Below are positions 24,574-33,750 of a stretch of DNA of 36,263 bases, piece after piece (within the stretch, counting starts at the first letter, position 1; every line of letters begins with the position of its first letter). This stretch comes from Candidatus Hebobacteria bacterium (GTDB lineage: Bacteria; Armatimonadota; Hebobacteria; Hebobacterales; Hebobacteraceae), in assembly GCA_029821495.1 (NCBI GenBank), contig JALGTG010000010.1, positions 6,083 through 42,345 of the forward strand. Direction: 5' to 3'. Under the pieces are notes generated by a model. The model saw only the letters and a program-made list of their open reading frames with translations, was not told the DNA's origin and ran no database searches. The position numbers and the translations under genes were made by a program.

Positions 24574-27500
24574 ATGAGCCCTATGCTCCGCCGGATCATG
24601 CTGCCTGCCGCACTCACCCTCTCGCTCGCCTGCGCCCTTGTCGCCGACGCGGCCGCCTCCCCGAGCGCCACTCCCATTGTGGTGGACTACGACTTTCCAG
24701 CCCCTCGGGTGATCCGCCAGAAGAACGGCGCCGACCGCGTCGAGATGGGCCGTCTCAGGCGTTGGGGCGCGCCCGGCAAGCCGGTATTGCCTTTCCACAC
24801 CGGCTACATCCTGCTGCCCCCCGACACCGACGCATACCGCGTCACCGTCACCGAGGCCGGCTGGGAACAGCTTCCGGGCAGGTACGCTGTGGCGCATGGG
24901 CAGAGGCCCTTCCCACTCAGCAGGAGGGACGACGTCGCGCGCACTCCGCCCGATGCCGCGCTCTACGCATCCACCGACCCCTTCCCGCGTTCTCCCTCCT
25001 CAGACCACTCCGTCCAGCGATGGCGCGGGCATACCGTCCTGATCCTCAATCTCTTCCCCGTTCGCTATCTCCCGGCAAAGGGAGAGTTGCAGTGGTGCCC
25101 TCGCCTCTCGGTCACAGTACACACATCTCCCCGCGCGTCTGCCCTGTCGGCCCAAAGCCTGGCCGTCAGCAGCGCGCCTTCCGATGTCGGCTACCTCTGT
25201 CGCCACGTGGACAATCCCGACGCATACGCCAGCTACCTTGGCTCGCGCGGGACCGCCGCCCAGTCCCCGTCACCCCTCCTCAATCCTAGTCCTGCCTACG
25301 ACTACCTCATCATCACCAGCCAGGCCCTCGCCTCCGCGGGCGGCGCCTACACCCTCCAGGACTTGGTGGACCAGAAGCAGTCCCAGGGCCTCACCGCTGG
25401 CATCTTCACCACCGAATGGATCTACGCCACCTACGCCGGCAACCGGCCCGACGGCGGCACCGACGACCAGACCCGCATCCGCAACTTCATAACCGATGCC
25501 TACAACACCTGGAACACCCACTACGTTCTCCTCGTCGGCGACGCCGACGGCGCGGACGTGGGTGGCGAAAGCGGCGACTCGATCGTCCCCCATCGCGGTT
25601 TCGCCGTCGAAGAGGAGTCCTGGTACTCCGACCCCGACATCCCCTCCGATCTCTACTACGGCTGCCTCGACGGCACTTTCGACTACGACGCAGACGGCCT
25701 CTACGGCGAGCCGGGCGACGGACCGGGCGGCGGTGAAGTGGACCTGCTCGCAGAAATCCATGTCGGTCGCGTTCCCGTTGATTCCGCTCAGGAAATCTCC
25801 AACTTCGTGGCAAAGCAGCTCGCCTATACCGACAGCACCCCGCCCCCGGATGTCTGGATGGTCGGCGAGTTCTTGGGCTTCGGTGACGTTGCGGACTGGG
25901 GCGGCAACTACAAGGACGAGATCAAAGATGGGAGCGAGGCCTACGGATACGCCACGATCGGCTTCCTCGACAGTGTTCTCAGCCCTACTTACACACTGAG
26001 CACCCTCTACGACCGGGATCACGTCACCAACGACTGGCCGGCATCTCAACTGATCGGCATCATCAACTCCGGAGCCCACGTCATCAACCATGACGGCCAT
26101 GCCGATGTCGCCTATGTGATGAAGCTCGTGAACTCCCAGGTCGATGCTCTCGCCAACACTTCGTACTTCGTCGGCTATTCCCAGGGCTGCTACGCTGGCT
26201 CCTTCGATAACCGCAGTGGCTCGCCCGACGACTACTTCTCGGTCGACTGCATCGTCGAACACCTAACCTGCGGTTCCCACGGCGCGGTCGCCTTCATCGC
26301 CAACTCCCGCTACGGATGGGGCATGGGCTACAGCACCGATGGCCCCTCTCAGCACTTCGACCGCGAGTTCTGGGACGCCATCCTCGGGGAAGGCATAGCA
26401 GAGATTGGCGCTGCCAACGATGACTCCAAGTGGGACCAAGTGGGCTACATCGCCCTCGACCCCTACGGCCGCTGGTCCGCCTACGAGTCGAACCTCTTCG
26501 GCGATCCCGCAATGCTGGTCAAGCTCGGCGTCTCCTCCCGCGGCCTCGTTGGCCTTGACGAAGACACCTATCCACTCAGCGCAACCGCGCGGATCTGGGT
26601 GTTCGACACCGACCTCGACGCAGCTCCCGGTGCTCTGGATGTGGTGAACATCGCGGTGTCGAGCACCACCGAGAGCACTCCCGAGACGGTCGCCTGCACC
26701 GAGATCGGCAACAGCTCAGGCATATTCATCGGCTCCATCGACGTCACATCCGGAGCCGCCGCCTCCGACGGACTGCTCCAGGTCTCCCACGGCGACACCA
26801 TCACCGTCACCTACGTTGACGCCGACGACGGCAGTGGCGGCACAAACATCACGCGCACCGACACCGCCTTCGCCGACGGTCAGCCGCCGGCCTTCGCCGG
26901 CCTGGCCTCGGCCATCGCAGCCTCCGGCCGTGTCGTCTTGTCGTGGCCGACCGCCACCGACGATACGACGCCTCTCGTGTACAACGTCTACCGCGCAACC
27001 AGCCCCGGCGGACATGACTTTGGCATCCCTCTCGCCAGCACCTACGAAACTGCCTACTCCGACGAGTCCGTGGGCACTTGGGAGACCTACTACTACGTCG
27101 TACGAGCCGAAGACGCCGTCGGAAACGAAGACACTAACACCGTCCAGAGACTGGTCACCGCCCGTGGTATGGACCAAATGTACAGCTTCTCCCTCGATAC
27201 AGACCCCGGATGGACTTGCGAGGGAGGCTGGGCCTTCGGTCAGCCCACCGGCGGCGGCTCGGAGTGCGGCGACCCCCTCAGCGGCCGCACTGGAAACAAT
27301 GTCTACGGCTACGGGCTCCACGGCGACTACGCCAACGACCTCGGAGCGATGTGCCTCATCACCACCCCTCTCGACTGCTCGCACACCAGTGCGGTTACCC
27401 TCCGCTTCTGGCGCTGGCTCGGCATTGAGTACTCCTACTTCGATGAAGCCGCCGTCGAGGTCTCGACCAACGGCGTCTCCTGGGTCCCCGTCTGGGAGCA

Positions 27501-29379
27501 CTTCGGGGAGACGATATGCGATGGCGAGTGGGTCCAGTGCGTCTACGACATCAGCGCGGTTGCCGCCGGCCAGCCCACCGTCTACATCCGTTGGCGACTG
27601 GGCCCCACGGACTTCATGGTCACCTACCCCGGCTGGAACATTGACGATATCGAGATCTGGGCCCTCAGCCAACTCGGCTCCGTTGGCGCTGTCTGCATCG
27701 AGGACATCGCCTATCCCACAGACGCGCAGCCACTGATCGCTGTCACCGACACCGACCTCAACCAGAACCCCGGCGCGCCCGACACTGTCACGGTCTCTGT
27801 TGCGAGCAGCACCGAGACCACTCCGGAAGTGATCGTCTGTACCGAAACCGCCAACGACACCTCGGTATTCACCGCCCTCATCTCCCTCGCCACCGGCCAG
27901 CCCGCCGCCGACGGCCACCTCCAGGTCTCCCATGGCGACACCGTTACTGCCACCTACCTTGACGCCGACGACGGTGGGGGCGGCACCAACATCCCGCGCA
28001 CAGACACCGCCTGGATGGACGGTCGCGGCCCCTCCTTCTCAGGCATCGCCGGCGCCTCGCCGGGCGACGGCTACGTCGCCCTGTTCTGGTCTCCCGCCTC
28101 CGACGACACACTCCCCATCCACTACACCATCTATCGCTCCCAGGTCGCCGGCGCGCAGGACTTCAACTCCCCCTACGCCACGACAGAGGGAACGAGCTAC
28201 CGCGACGGCATAGTAATGGACCTCGAGACCTACTACTACGTCGTGCGTGCGGCGGACGGCGTCGGCAACCAAGACCAGAACATCGTGCAGCGCTCCGCCA
28301 TCCCCGGAACGCTCGAACTCGCCCACAGCTTCCCGCTCGACACTGATCCCGGCTGGACCTGTCAAGGGGGCTGGGAATTCGGCCAGCCTACCGGTGGCGG
28401 CTCCAGTTGCGGCGACCCTACCGGCGGATACACCGGCGCGAATGTCTTAGGTTACAACCTCACCGGCGACTATGCCGACGCCATGCGCCCCTTCTTCCTC
28501 GTCTCCCGCCCCATAGACTGCTCCACCCTCTCCTCCGCCTCCCTCCACTTCTGGCGATGGCTCGGCGTCGAGGACGCGATGTGGGATAGCGCCGCGCTCC
28601 TCGCCTCGAACGACGGCATCCAGTGGATCCCCGTCTGGGAGCACCTGGGCACCACCATCTGCGACGCTGGCTGGGTCCACTGCGTCTACGACATCTCGGC
28701 AACAGCCGCACGCCAGCCGCAGCTCTGGCTCTGTTGGCAAATGGGTCCATCGGACTGGATGGTCACGTATCCCGGCTGGAACATAGACGACATTGCAATC
28801 TGGGGCGCCCCAATCACTGTCCTCTTCGACGACGTGGGACCCACCCATTGGGCATTCGACGAGGTCCAGGCCTGCTACCGCGCAGGCATCGTCTCCGGAT
28901 ACACGGACGTGCTCTACTGCCCCGACTGGACCGTCTCTCGCGCCCAGATGGCGGTCTTCATCTCTCGCGCCCTCGCCGGCGGCGATGGCAGCGTCCCCGC
29001 CGGCCCGCCCCAGGCCACCTTCAACGACGTTCCCACCGACCACTGGGCTTACAAGTACGTCGAGTACTGTGTCGCCAACGGCGTCGTCCAGGGCTTCGAT
29101 CCAGTCACCTATGGCCCCACTGCCCACGTTTCCCGCGACGCCATGACCGTCTTCATCTCCCGAGCCGTGTCGGGCGGCGACGGCAACGTTCCAGCCGGCC
29201 CTCCCCAGGCCACCTTCAACGATGTCCCCACCAACCATTGGGCCTACAAGTATGTCGAGTACTGCGTCGCCAAGGGCATTGTTCGCGGCTACGACCCCGT
29301 GACCTATGGTCCCACCGTCATCGTCTCCCGCGGGCAAATGGCAGTCTACATCACCCGCGCCTTCGGCGTGCCCATGTAG
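24574..29379 (+). CDS. Secreted gingipain-like (C25) cysteine peptidase with duplicated modules and three SLH domains
   Basis: This 1601-residue exported protein is predicted to sit at the S-layer. GGGAGG upstream supports the ATG at 24574 over the longer ORF start. A signal peptide ends near residue 26-28 (LPAALTLSLACALVADAAA). The C25 peptidase-like region begins at YDYLIITSQAL. Likely catalytic residues are His509 in INHDGHAD and Cys539 in YSQGCYAGSFDN. Then comes a three-part module present twice (about residues 659-1032 and 1036-1410). Its parts are a beta domain (IWVFDTDLDAAPG / VTDTDLNQNPGAP), a fibronectin III-like domain (YYYVVRAEDAVGN / YYYVVRAADGVGN), and a jelly-roll-like domain (DPGWTCEGGWAFGQPTGGGS / DPGWTCQGGWEFGQPTGGGS). 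Three SLH repeats close the protein (FDDVGPTHWAFDEV, FNDVPTDHWAYKYV, FNDVPTNHWAYKYV). Proteolytic activity is inferred, not shown. Confidence 0.85.
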   Translation: MSPMLRRIMLPAALTLSLACALVADAAASPSATPIVVDYDFPAPRVIRQKNGADRVEMGRLRRWGAPGKPVLPFHTGYILLPPDTDAYRVTVTEAGWEQLPGRYAVAHGQRPFPLSRRDDVARTPPDAALYASTDPFPRSPSSDHSVQRWRGHTVLILNLFPVRYLPAKGELQWCPRLSVTVHTSPRASALSAQSLAVSSAPSDVGYLCRHVDNPDAYASYLGSRGTAAQSPSPLLNPSPAYDYLIITSQALASAGGAYTLQDLVDQKQSQGLTAGIFTTEWIYATYAGNRPDGGTDDQTRIRNFITDAYNTWNTHYVLLVGDADGADVGGESGDSIVPHRGFAVEEESWYSDPDIPSDLYYGCLDGTFDYDADGLYGEPGDGPGGGEVDLLAEIHVGRVPVDSAQEISNFVAKQLAYTDSTPPPDVWMVGEFLGFGDVADWGGNYKDEIKDGSEAYGYATIGFLDSVLSPTYTLSTLYDRDHVTNDWPASQLIGIINSGAHVINHDGHADVAYVMKLVNSQVDALANTSYFVGYSQGCYAGSFDNRSGSPDDYFSVDCIVEHLTCGSHGAVAFIANSRYGWGMGYSTDGPSQHFDREFWDAILGEGIAEIGAANDDSKWDQVGYIALDPYGRWSAYESNLFGDPAMLVKLGVSSRGLVGLDEDTYPLSATARIWVFDTDLDAAPGALDVVNIAVSSTTESTPETVACTEIGNSSGIFIGSIDVTSGAAASDGLLQVSHGDTITVTYVDADDGSGGTNITRTDTAFADGQPPAFAGLASAIAASGRVVLSWPTATDDTTPLVYNVYRATSPGGHDFGIPLASTYETAYSDESVGTWETYYYVVRAEDAVGNEDTNTVQRLVTARGMDQMYSFSLDTDPGWTCEGGWAFGQPTGGGSECGDPLSGRTGNNVYGYGLHGDYANDLGAMCLITTPLDCSHTSAVTLRFWRWLGIEYSYFDEAAVEVSTNGVSWVPVWEHFGETICDGEWVQCVYDISAVAAGQPTVYIRWRLGPTDFMVTYPGWNIDDIEIWALSQLGSVGAVCIEDIAYPTDAQPLIAVTDTDLNQNPGAPDTVTVSVASSTETTPEVIVCTETANDTSVFTALISLATGQPAADGHLQVSHGDTVTATYLDADDGGGGTNIPRTDTAWMDGRGPSFSGIAGASPGDGYVALFWSPASDDTLPIHYTIYRSQVAGAQDFNSPYATTEGTSYRDGIVMDLETYYYVVRAADGVGNQDQNIVQRSAIPGTLELAHSFPLDTDPGWTCQGGWEFGQPTGGGSSCGDPTGGYTGANVLGYNLTGDYADAMRPFFLVSRPIDCSTLSSASLHFWRWLGVEDAMWDSAALLASNDGIQWIPVWEHLGTTICDAGWVHCVYDISATAARQPQLWLCWQMGPSDWMVTYPGWNIDDIAIWGAPITVLFDDVGPTHWAFDEVQACYRAGIVSGYTDVLYCPDWTVSRAQMAVFISRALAGGDGSVPAGPPQATFNDVPTDHWAYKYVEYCVANGVVQGFDPVTYGPTAHVSRDAMTVFISRAVSGGDGNVPAGPPQATFNDVPTNHWAYKYVEYCVAKGIVRGYDPVTYGPTVIVSRGQMAVYITRAFGVPM

Positions 29380-29729
29380 CCCCTCACGACGACCAGGCCA
29401 GGCTGGTGCGCCTCCAGGGCGACCTCTCCGCCCTGCCGATCCTCCGCTTCCGACCCCTGGGATCCCCGGAATCCTCCGCCGTCAGGCGCAGTCTGACCCC
29501 TGGAATGTGGAATACCTGTTCTGGGTGTCCTACGCTGAGCACAGCAGGCCCCGCAACACGATACAGACCTATGGCTAGAGTGCTACCGCCGCCCGGATGC
29601 GTGCCCCCAATCGTGCACGCTCCCTGCGCGGCTGAGGCAATACCGATTAAGCAGGCGCTATCTCGATGCGTCTCAGGCGCATGGCCGCCGTCCTCGCCAT
29701 AGCCAGGCACGCAAGGGAGACGAGGGACA
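29380..29729. other. 350-bp gap without a convincing gene; possible remnant of a coding sequence
   Basis: No intact gene, tRNA or strong promoter is visible. A frame ending at the TAG 29576-29578 reads SDPWNVEYLFWVSYAEHS then RPRNTIQTYG. That has the feel of a TPR-type helix pair cut off from its beginning, but it has no start of its own and nothing comparable precedes it. It may be a decayed gene or chance. AAGGGAGA near 29711 belongs to the next gene. Confidence 0.3.
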
Positions 29730-30296
29730 ATGAGTCAGAGCACCACTGAGAATCAGAGCGCCGACAAAGCTCGGGCGATATCGCGGCCCGGCCTTGCCTG
29801 GTTGCTCGTCACCTGGGGCCGCTTGGTCATCGGCCTCGCGCTGGCGGGCGAGGGCGGCGTCCTCTACGCACACGCGCGCACGGAGGCCGGTGCCGGCCCA
29901 TCCTGGGTCGGACTAACCGCTATCGTCGTCGGCGCGCTCCTCAGCCTCTCCGGCCTCTACGCCATCTACGCCCGCACCCGCCCATGCGAGGTGATCGTTC
30001 CCGACTCCGTCCCTGCCCGGGCCGAGCCCGCCATGCCCATGTTGGGTGCTTTGCTCGTCTACAAGTACGGAGCCCTCACCGAGGAGCAGCTCGAGCAGGC
30101 CCTCGAGCAGCAGCGCAGCGAGGGTGTGAACAGACGCCGCATCGGTGAGATCCTTCTCGATATGGGCTTCATTGGCGCGGCCGACCTTCAGAAGGCACTG
30201 GAGCATCAGCGCGCCCAGGCCCGCAAAGAGCAGGAAGCAGCCGCCGAGGGCGACCGTCAGGAGCAGCCCGAGCTGGACCGCGAGCCCGTCGCCTAA
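29730..30296 (+). CDS. Small membrane protein with a GspE/MshE N-terminal-type domain
   Basis: This is a 188-residue protein. Two hydrophobic segments (WLLVTWGRLVIGLALAGEGGVLY and WVGLTAIVVGALLSLSGLYAIYA) give an N-terminal membrane hairpin. A linker follows, then a soluble domain LGALLVYKYGALTEEQLEQALEQQRSEGVNRRRIGEILLDMGFIGAADLQKALEHQ. That resembles the N-terminal domain of type II secretion/type IV pilus ATPases (GspE_N/MshEN, known in some cases to bind cyclic-di-GMP). No ATPase domain is attached. The C-terminus is Glu/Gln-rich and charged. The start ATG has GGGAG and GAGGG upstream. It stands alone between two gaps, so no partner can be named from context. Confidence 0.7.
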   Translation: MSQSTTENQSADKARAISRPGLAWLLVTWGRLVIGLALAGEGGVLYAHARTEAGAGPSWVGLTAIVVGALLSLSGLYAIYARTRPCEVIVPDSVPARAEPAMPMLGALLVYKYGALTEEQLEQALEQQRSEGVNRRRIGEILLDMGFIGAADLQKALEHQRAQARKEQEAAAEGDRQEQPELDREPVA

Positions 30297-30552
30297 CCTC
30301 CGTCGTCAGCGCCTGCCATTCGCCTGCCGAACCGCGGGAAGCGCCACTCTCTTCCGGCGCGGCCGCATGTACCGAGCTGCCCATTCACTGCTGCATCCCA
30401 CACGCGCGACCTCGACTACGCCCGCCGCTCTCCGCCCTTGACGCCGACAGGAACACCCCCTGCCCCCGCCGAACTGTGCCTCCCACGCAACTCTGGAAGT
30501 CGCACACCGCGCGCGCGGGCGACGCGCTTCCCAATCGAGCGAGGCAAGCATC

Positions 30553-31773
30553 ATGGCAGAGCTGATAGGAAACGCCATTGTGGGCCAGTCCGGCGGTCCC
30601 ACCGCCGTCATCAACCGCACCCTGGTCGGGCTCGTCGAGGCCGCCGCCGACCGCCCTCAGATCGAAGCCGTCCTGGGCGCCCGTTTCGGCATGGAGGGGA
30701 TTCTCAACGAGGACTTCATCCGCCTCTCCGACGAGTCCGCGGCCGCACTGAAGCGGGTCGCCGACACCCCCGGCGCCGCCCTTGGCTCCACCCGCAGAAA
30801 GCCAAACGAGGAGTTGTGCCTCCAGATGTTCGAGGTTATGCGCAAAAACAACGTGCGCTACTTCTTCTACATCGGCGGTAACGACACCGCCGAAGCCGCC
30901 CAGATCATCAACCAGAAATCCCAGGCCGCCGGCTACGAGCTGCGCTGCTTCCACGTCCCCAAGACCATTGACAACGACCTTCGCGTCACCGACCACTGCC
31001 CCGGCTACGGCAGCGCCGCCAAGTTCGTCGCCTCCGCTTTCATGGGCGATAACCTCGACAATCGCTCCCTCCGCGGCATCAAGATCAACATCGTCATGGG
31101 CAGAAATGCCGGCTTCCTCACCGCCGCATCCTCGCTCGGAAGAACGCGCGACGACGACGGCCCCCACCTCATCTACCTCCCCGAGCGACCCATCACCCGC
31201 GAGCAGTTCCGTGACGACGTCGCCGCCGTGTATGACCGATTCGGTCGATGCGTCGTGGCAGTCTCCGAGGGCATCGTGGACGCCGCCACTCCCGACAAGA
31301 AGACCTTCGCCGAGATCATCAAGGATGCGCTGGAAGAATCCGAGTACGGAGACAAGCAGCTCTCGGGCAGCGGCGCCCTCGGCGATTGGCTCGCCAACTA
31401 CCTCAAAGAGGAACTGCCCAAAGGCACCCGCGTCCGTGCCGACACCTTCGGCTACATGCAGCGCTCCTTCCCGGGCGTGGTGAGCCAGGTAGACGCTCGG
31501 GAGGCGCGCGAGGTGGCCCACAAGGCGGTCGAGTTCGCGACCGCCGCCAACGTGGACGGAAGCGTCGTCATCAAGCGCGTTTCCACCGGAGCCGCCTACG
31601 CGGTCGAGTACGACCGCACCGACCTCGCCAACGTAGCGCGCGACACCAAGTGCCTGCCGGACGAGTTCATCGCCGAGGATGGAAACGACGTCACCGACGC
31701 CTTCCGCGACTACGCCCTTCCACTCGTCGGCGATCTCCCGCACATCGGCTACCTCGAGGGAATGAGGAAGTGA
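30553..31773 (+). CDS. pfp: 6-phosphofructokinase, pyrophosphate-dependent type
   Basis: This enzyme phosphorylates fructose 6-phosphate in glycolysis, probably using and regenerating pyrophosphate. The phosphofructokinase fold opens with AIVGQSGGPTAVIN. The donor-site motif is YIGGNDTAEAA, with Asp111 where ATP-dependent enzymes have glycine (GGDGS). The catalytic loop is VPKTIDNDL, with Lys137 where ATP enzymes have glycine (PGTIDND). Both changes are the known hallmarks of PPi use. INIVMGRNAGFLTAAS and DTFGYMQRSFPG are substrate-site segments. Length is 406 residues. The first of the two donor-site acidic positions is Asn (GGND), a variant I recall in other PPi-type or uncharacterised groups. 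Its stop overlaps the GTG of the histidine kinase. Confidence 0.9.
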   Translation: MAELIGNAIVGQSGGPTAVINRTLVGLVEAAADRPQIEAVLGARFGMEGILNEDFIRLSDESAAALKRVADTPGAALGSTRRKPNEELCLQMFEVMRKNNVRYFFYIGGNDTAEAAQIINQKSQAAGYELRCFHVPKTIDNDLRVTDHCPGYGSAAKFVASAFMGDNLDNRSLRGIKINIVMGRNAGFLTAASSLGRTRDDDGPHLIYLPERPITREQFRDDVAAVYDRFGRCVVAVSEGIVDAATPDKKTFAEIIKDALEESEYGDKQLSGSGALGDWLANYLKEELPKGTRVRADTFGYMQRSFPGVVSQVDAREAREVAHKAVEFATAANVDGSVVIKRVSTGAAYAVEYDRTDLANVARDTKCLPDEFIAEDGNDVTDAFRDYALPLVGDLPHIGYLEGMRK

Positions 31774-33674
31774 CGTCGCGCGTCCGGTTTCCCATCCGCC
31801 GTAAGCTCCTGGCAGCCTTGATGGCGGCAACCCTGCTTCCTCTCCTCGTTGTCGCCGTCTATGTGCGCGTATGGACAGAGAGATCGCTCACTGCCCGCGT
31901 CCTCGATGATATCGAAGTTGACTGTCGCGAGGCGGCGAACGCTCTTGAGAACGCTCTGTCGGGCGCACGTGACGATGTGCTTGTCCTCAGCCGCTCGCCG
32001 GAGGTCGCCGACCTCGCCCGCTTGCTCTCCGCAGAAACCGACTCCCGACTCCCCGTCCCTGACATCACCGCGTCACGCCGCAGAGTCGAGGCCCTCTTCC
32101 TCGGATTCTCAGACACCAAGCGCAGCTACGACCAAGTCCGCTTCCTCGATCCCGATGGTCGCGAAATCGTCCGCATCAACTTCGACGGAGACCGATCCTT
32201 CGCTGTACCCGAGGACCAGCTCCAGGACAAGAGTCAGCGTTACTACTTCGAGCAGGCGAACTCCCTCCCCGCCGGACAAGTCTACGTCTCTCGCCTCGAC
32301 CTCAATCGCGAGCAGGGCGCTATCGAGCGCCCCCTCAAACCCGTCTTGCGCTACGCCACACCCGTATTCACGAACGGCCGCCGCAGCGGCGTTCTGGTCA
32401 CGAACATGCTGGCAAAACCTTTCCTCGACAACATCAGGGCCCTGCGAACCGAGGAGCACGGCCATCGCATGCTGGTCGACCAAGATGGATTCTACCTTGC
32501 CCATCGCTCGCGGAGCAAGGAATGGGGAGCACCCCACGACCTCAACACCGGCCAGAGCTTCAGCACCGACTACCGCGACGCGGCAGACACGATTCTGCCC
32601 GCCCGCAGGGGAACCGCTGACCTGGCAGACAGTATCGCCTCCTATCGCCGCATCAGTCCCTGTCCCTGGGATCAAGACTGCTACTGGATGCTCATCCAGG
32701 AAGTCCCCAAGTCCGCCGCGCTGGCGCCCGTCTGGCGGTTCCGGCTCGCGCTCGGCGCTGTCTTCGCCGTCAGCCTCCTCGGCGCTCTCTCCCTCAGCCT
32801 CTACCTGAGTCGCCGTCTCAGCAATCCCCTCCGTGAAGTAGAGCGGGGCGCCCGCCTGCTGGGCGACGGCAGACTCGACCACCGCGTCTCCGTGCAGACC
32901 GGAGACGAGGTCGAAGTGCTCGCCGACGCCTTCAACCAGATGGCGCACCGCCTCGCCGAGGCGCGGGACCAGGAGCGCCTCGCCTTCGTCGGCCGCACGG
33001 CCGCCGGCATCGTCCACGACATCAAGAATCCCCTCACCTCGATAAAGGGCTTTGCCGACCTGCTGACAACCGCCGAGAGCCCCGAGGAACGACAGGAGTT
33101 CAGCCGGATAATAGGCGAGGACGCGGACCGCATCCTCTCCATGGTTCAGGAGCTGCTCGACTTCTCCCGCGGCACCCCCGCCGACCTGGAACTCGAACCG
33201 ACCTCAGCCAAGGATATCGCCGCGGATCTCGCACGCGCCGTCGGCAGGGACATGGAGCGCGCGGGCGTCGCGCTCGACATAACCACTCGGGACGACGCTT
33301 TCGTGCGAGTGGACAAGGATCGCATCCTTCGCGTCCTCACCAACCTCGCCTCCAATGCTCGTGAGGCCATGCAAGAGACGGGCGGCACGCTCTCCGTCGA
33401 GATCGGGAGGTTCGACGACACGGTGCGGATTGTGCTTCAGGACACGGGGCCCGGCGTCCCGGACGAGATCGCGAACACTGTGTTCGAGCCCTTCGTCACG
33501 CACGGAAAGCAGCGTGGCACCGGCCTCGGCCTCGCCATCTGCAAGCAGATCGTCGCCGCCCACGGCGGCGCCATCACCCTCGACCCATCGTCTGAGCGCG
33601 GCGCTCGATTCGTCATCGAACTCCCCGCGCACGAACCCGAAGCCCAGACCGAAGACTCTGATACGGGGCAGTAA
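31770..33674 (+). CDS. Membrane sensor histidine kinase (extracytoplasmic sensor, HAMP, HisKA, HATPase)
   Basis: This is a 634-residue two-component sensor. An N-terminal membrane segment (LLAALMAATLLPLLVVAVYV) precedes about 280 residues of extracytoplasmic domain with a Cache-like feel (VRFLDPDGREIVRINFDGDRS, YYFEQANSLPAGQVYVSRLDL). A second membrane segment follows (LALGAVFAVSLLGALSLSLYL), then HAMP (LSNPLREVERGARLLGDGRLDHRV). The phosphoacceptor is His416 in GIVHDIKNPLTSIKGFADLL. The N-box (NLASNAREAM), G1 (DTGPGVP), F (FEPFVT) and G2 (GTGLGLAI) motifs are complete. The ORF track begins inside pfp; the GTG at 31770 overlaps the pfp stop (GTGA) and starts the protein properly. No response regulator lies beside it. 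It is followed by flagellar genes, but a role in motility is only inference. Confidence 0.92.
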   Translation: MTSRVRFPIRRKLLAALMAATLLPLLVVAVYVRVWTERSLTARVLDDIEVDCREAANALENALSGARDDVLVLSRSPEVADLARLLSAETDSRLPVPDITASRRRVEALFLGFSDTKRSYDQVRFLDPDGREIVRINFDGDRSFAVPEDQLQDKSQRYYFEQANSLPAGQVYVSRLDLNREQGAIERPLKPVLRYATPVFTNGRRSGVLVTNMLAKPFLDNIRALRTEEHGHRMLVDQDGFYLAHRSRSKEWGAPHDLNTGQSFSTDYRDAADTILPARRGTADLADSIASYRRISPCPWDQDCYWMLIQEVPKSAALAPVWRFRLALGAVFAVSLLGALSLSLYLSRRLSNPLREVERGARLLGDGRLDHRVSVQTGDEVEVLADAFNQMAHRLAEARDQERLAFVGRTAAGIVHDIKNPLTSIKGFADLLTTAESPEERQEFSRIIGEDADRILSMVQELLDFSRGTPADLELEPTSAKDIAADLARAVGRDMERAGVALDITTRDDAFVRVDKDRILRVLTNLASNAREAMQETGGTLSVEIGRFDDTVRIVLQDTGPGVPDEIANTVFEPFVTHGKQRGTGLGLAICKQIVAAHGGAITLDPSSERGARFVIELPAHEPEAQTEDSDTGQ

Positions 33675-33750
33675 CCAGCGCATTACCGGCCTGTACGGCC
33701 TCAAGCCAACCGCCCCTCCCGCCGAACTACACATGGGAGGGGTTCCCACT

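Noticed and set aside
25270-26262. 330-residue minus-strand ORF inside the C25/SLH gene
   Set aside because: Val/Gly/Asp-rich mirror of the real frame; no motif.
30438-30443. TTGACG as a -35 box for pfp
   Set aside because: No plausible -10 element at 16-19 bases downstream.
30385-31830. 481-residue minus-strand ORF opposite pfp
   Set aside because: Antisense shadow; the phosphofructokinase motifs on the + strand are unambiguous.
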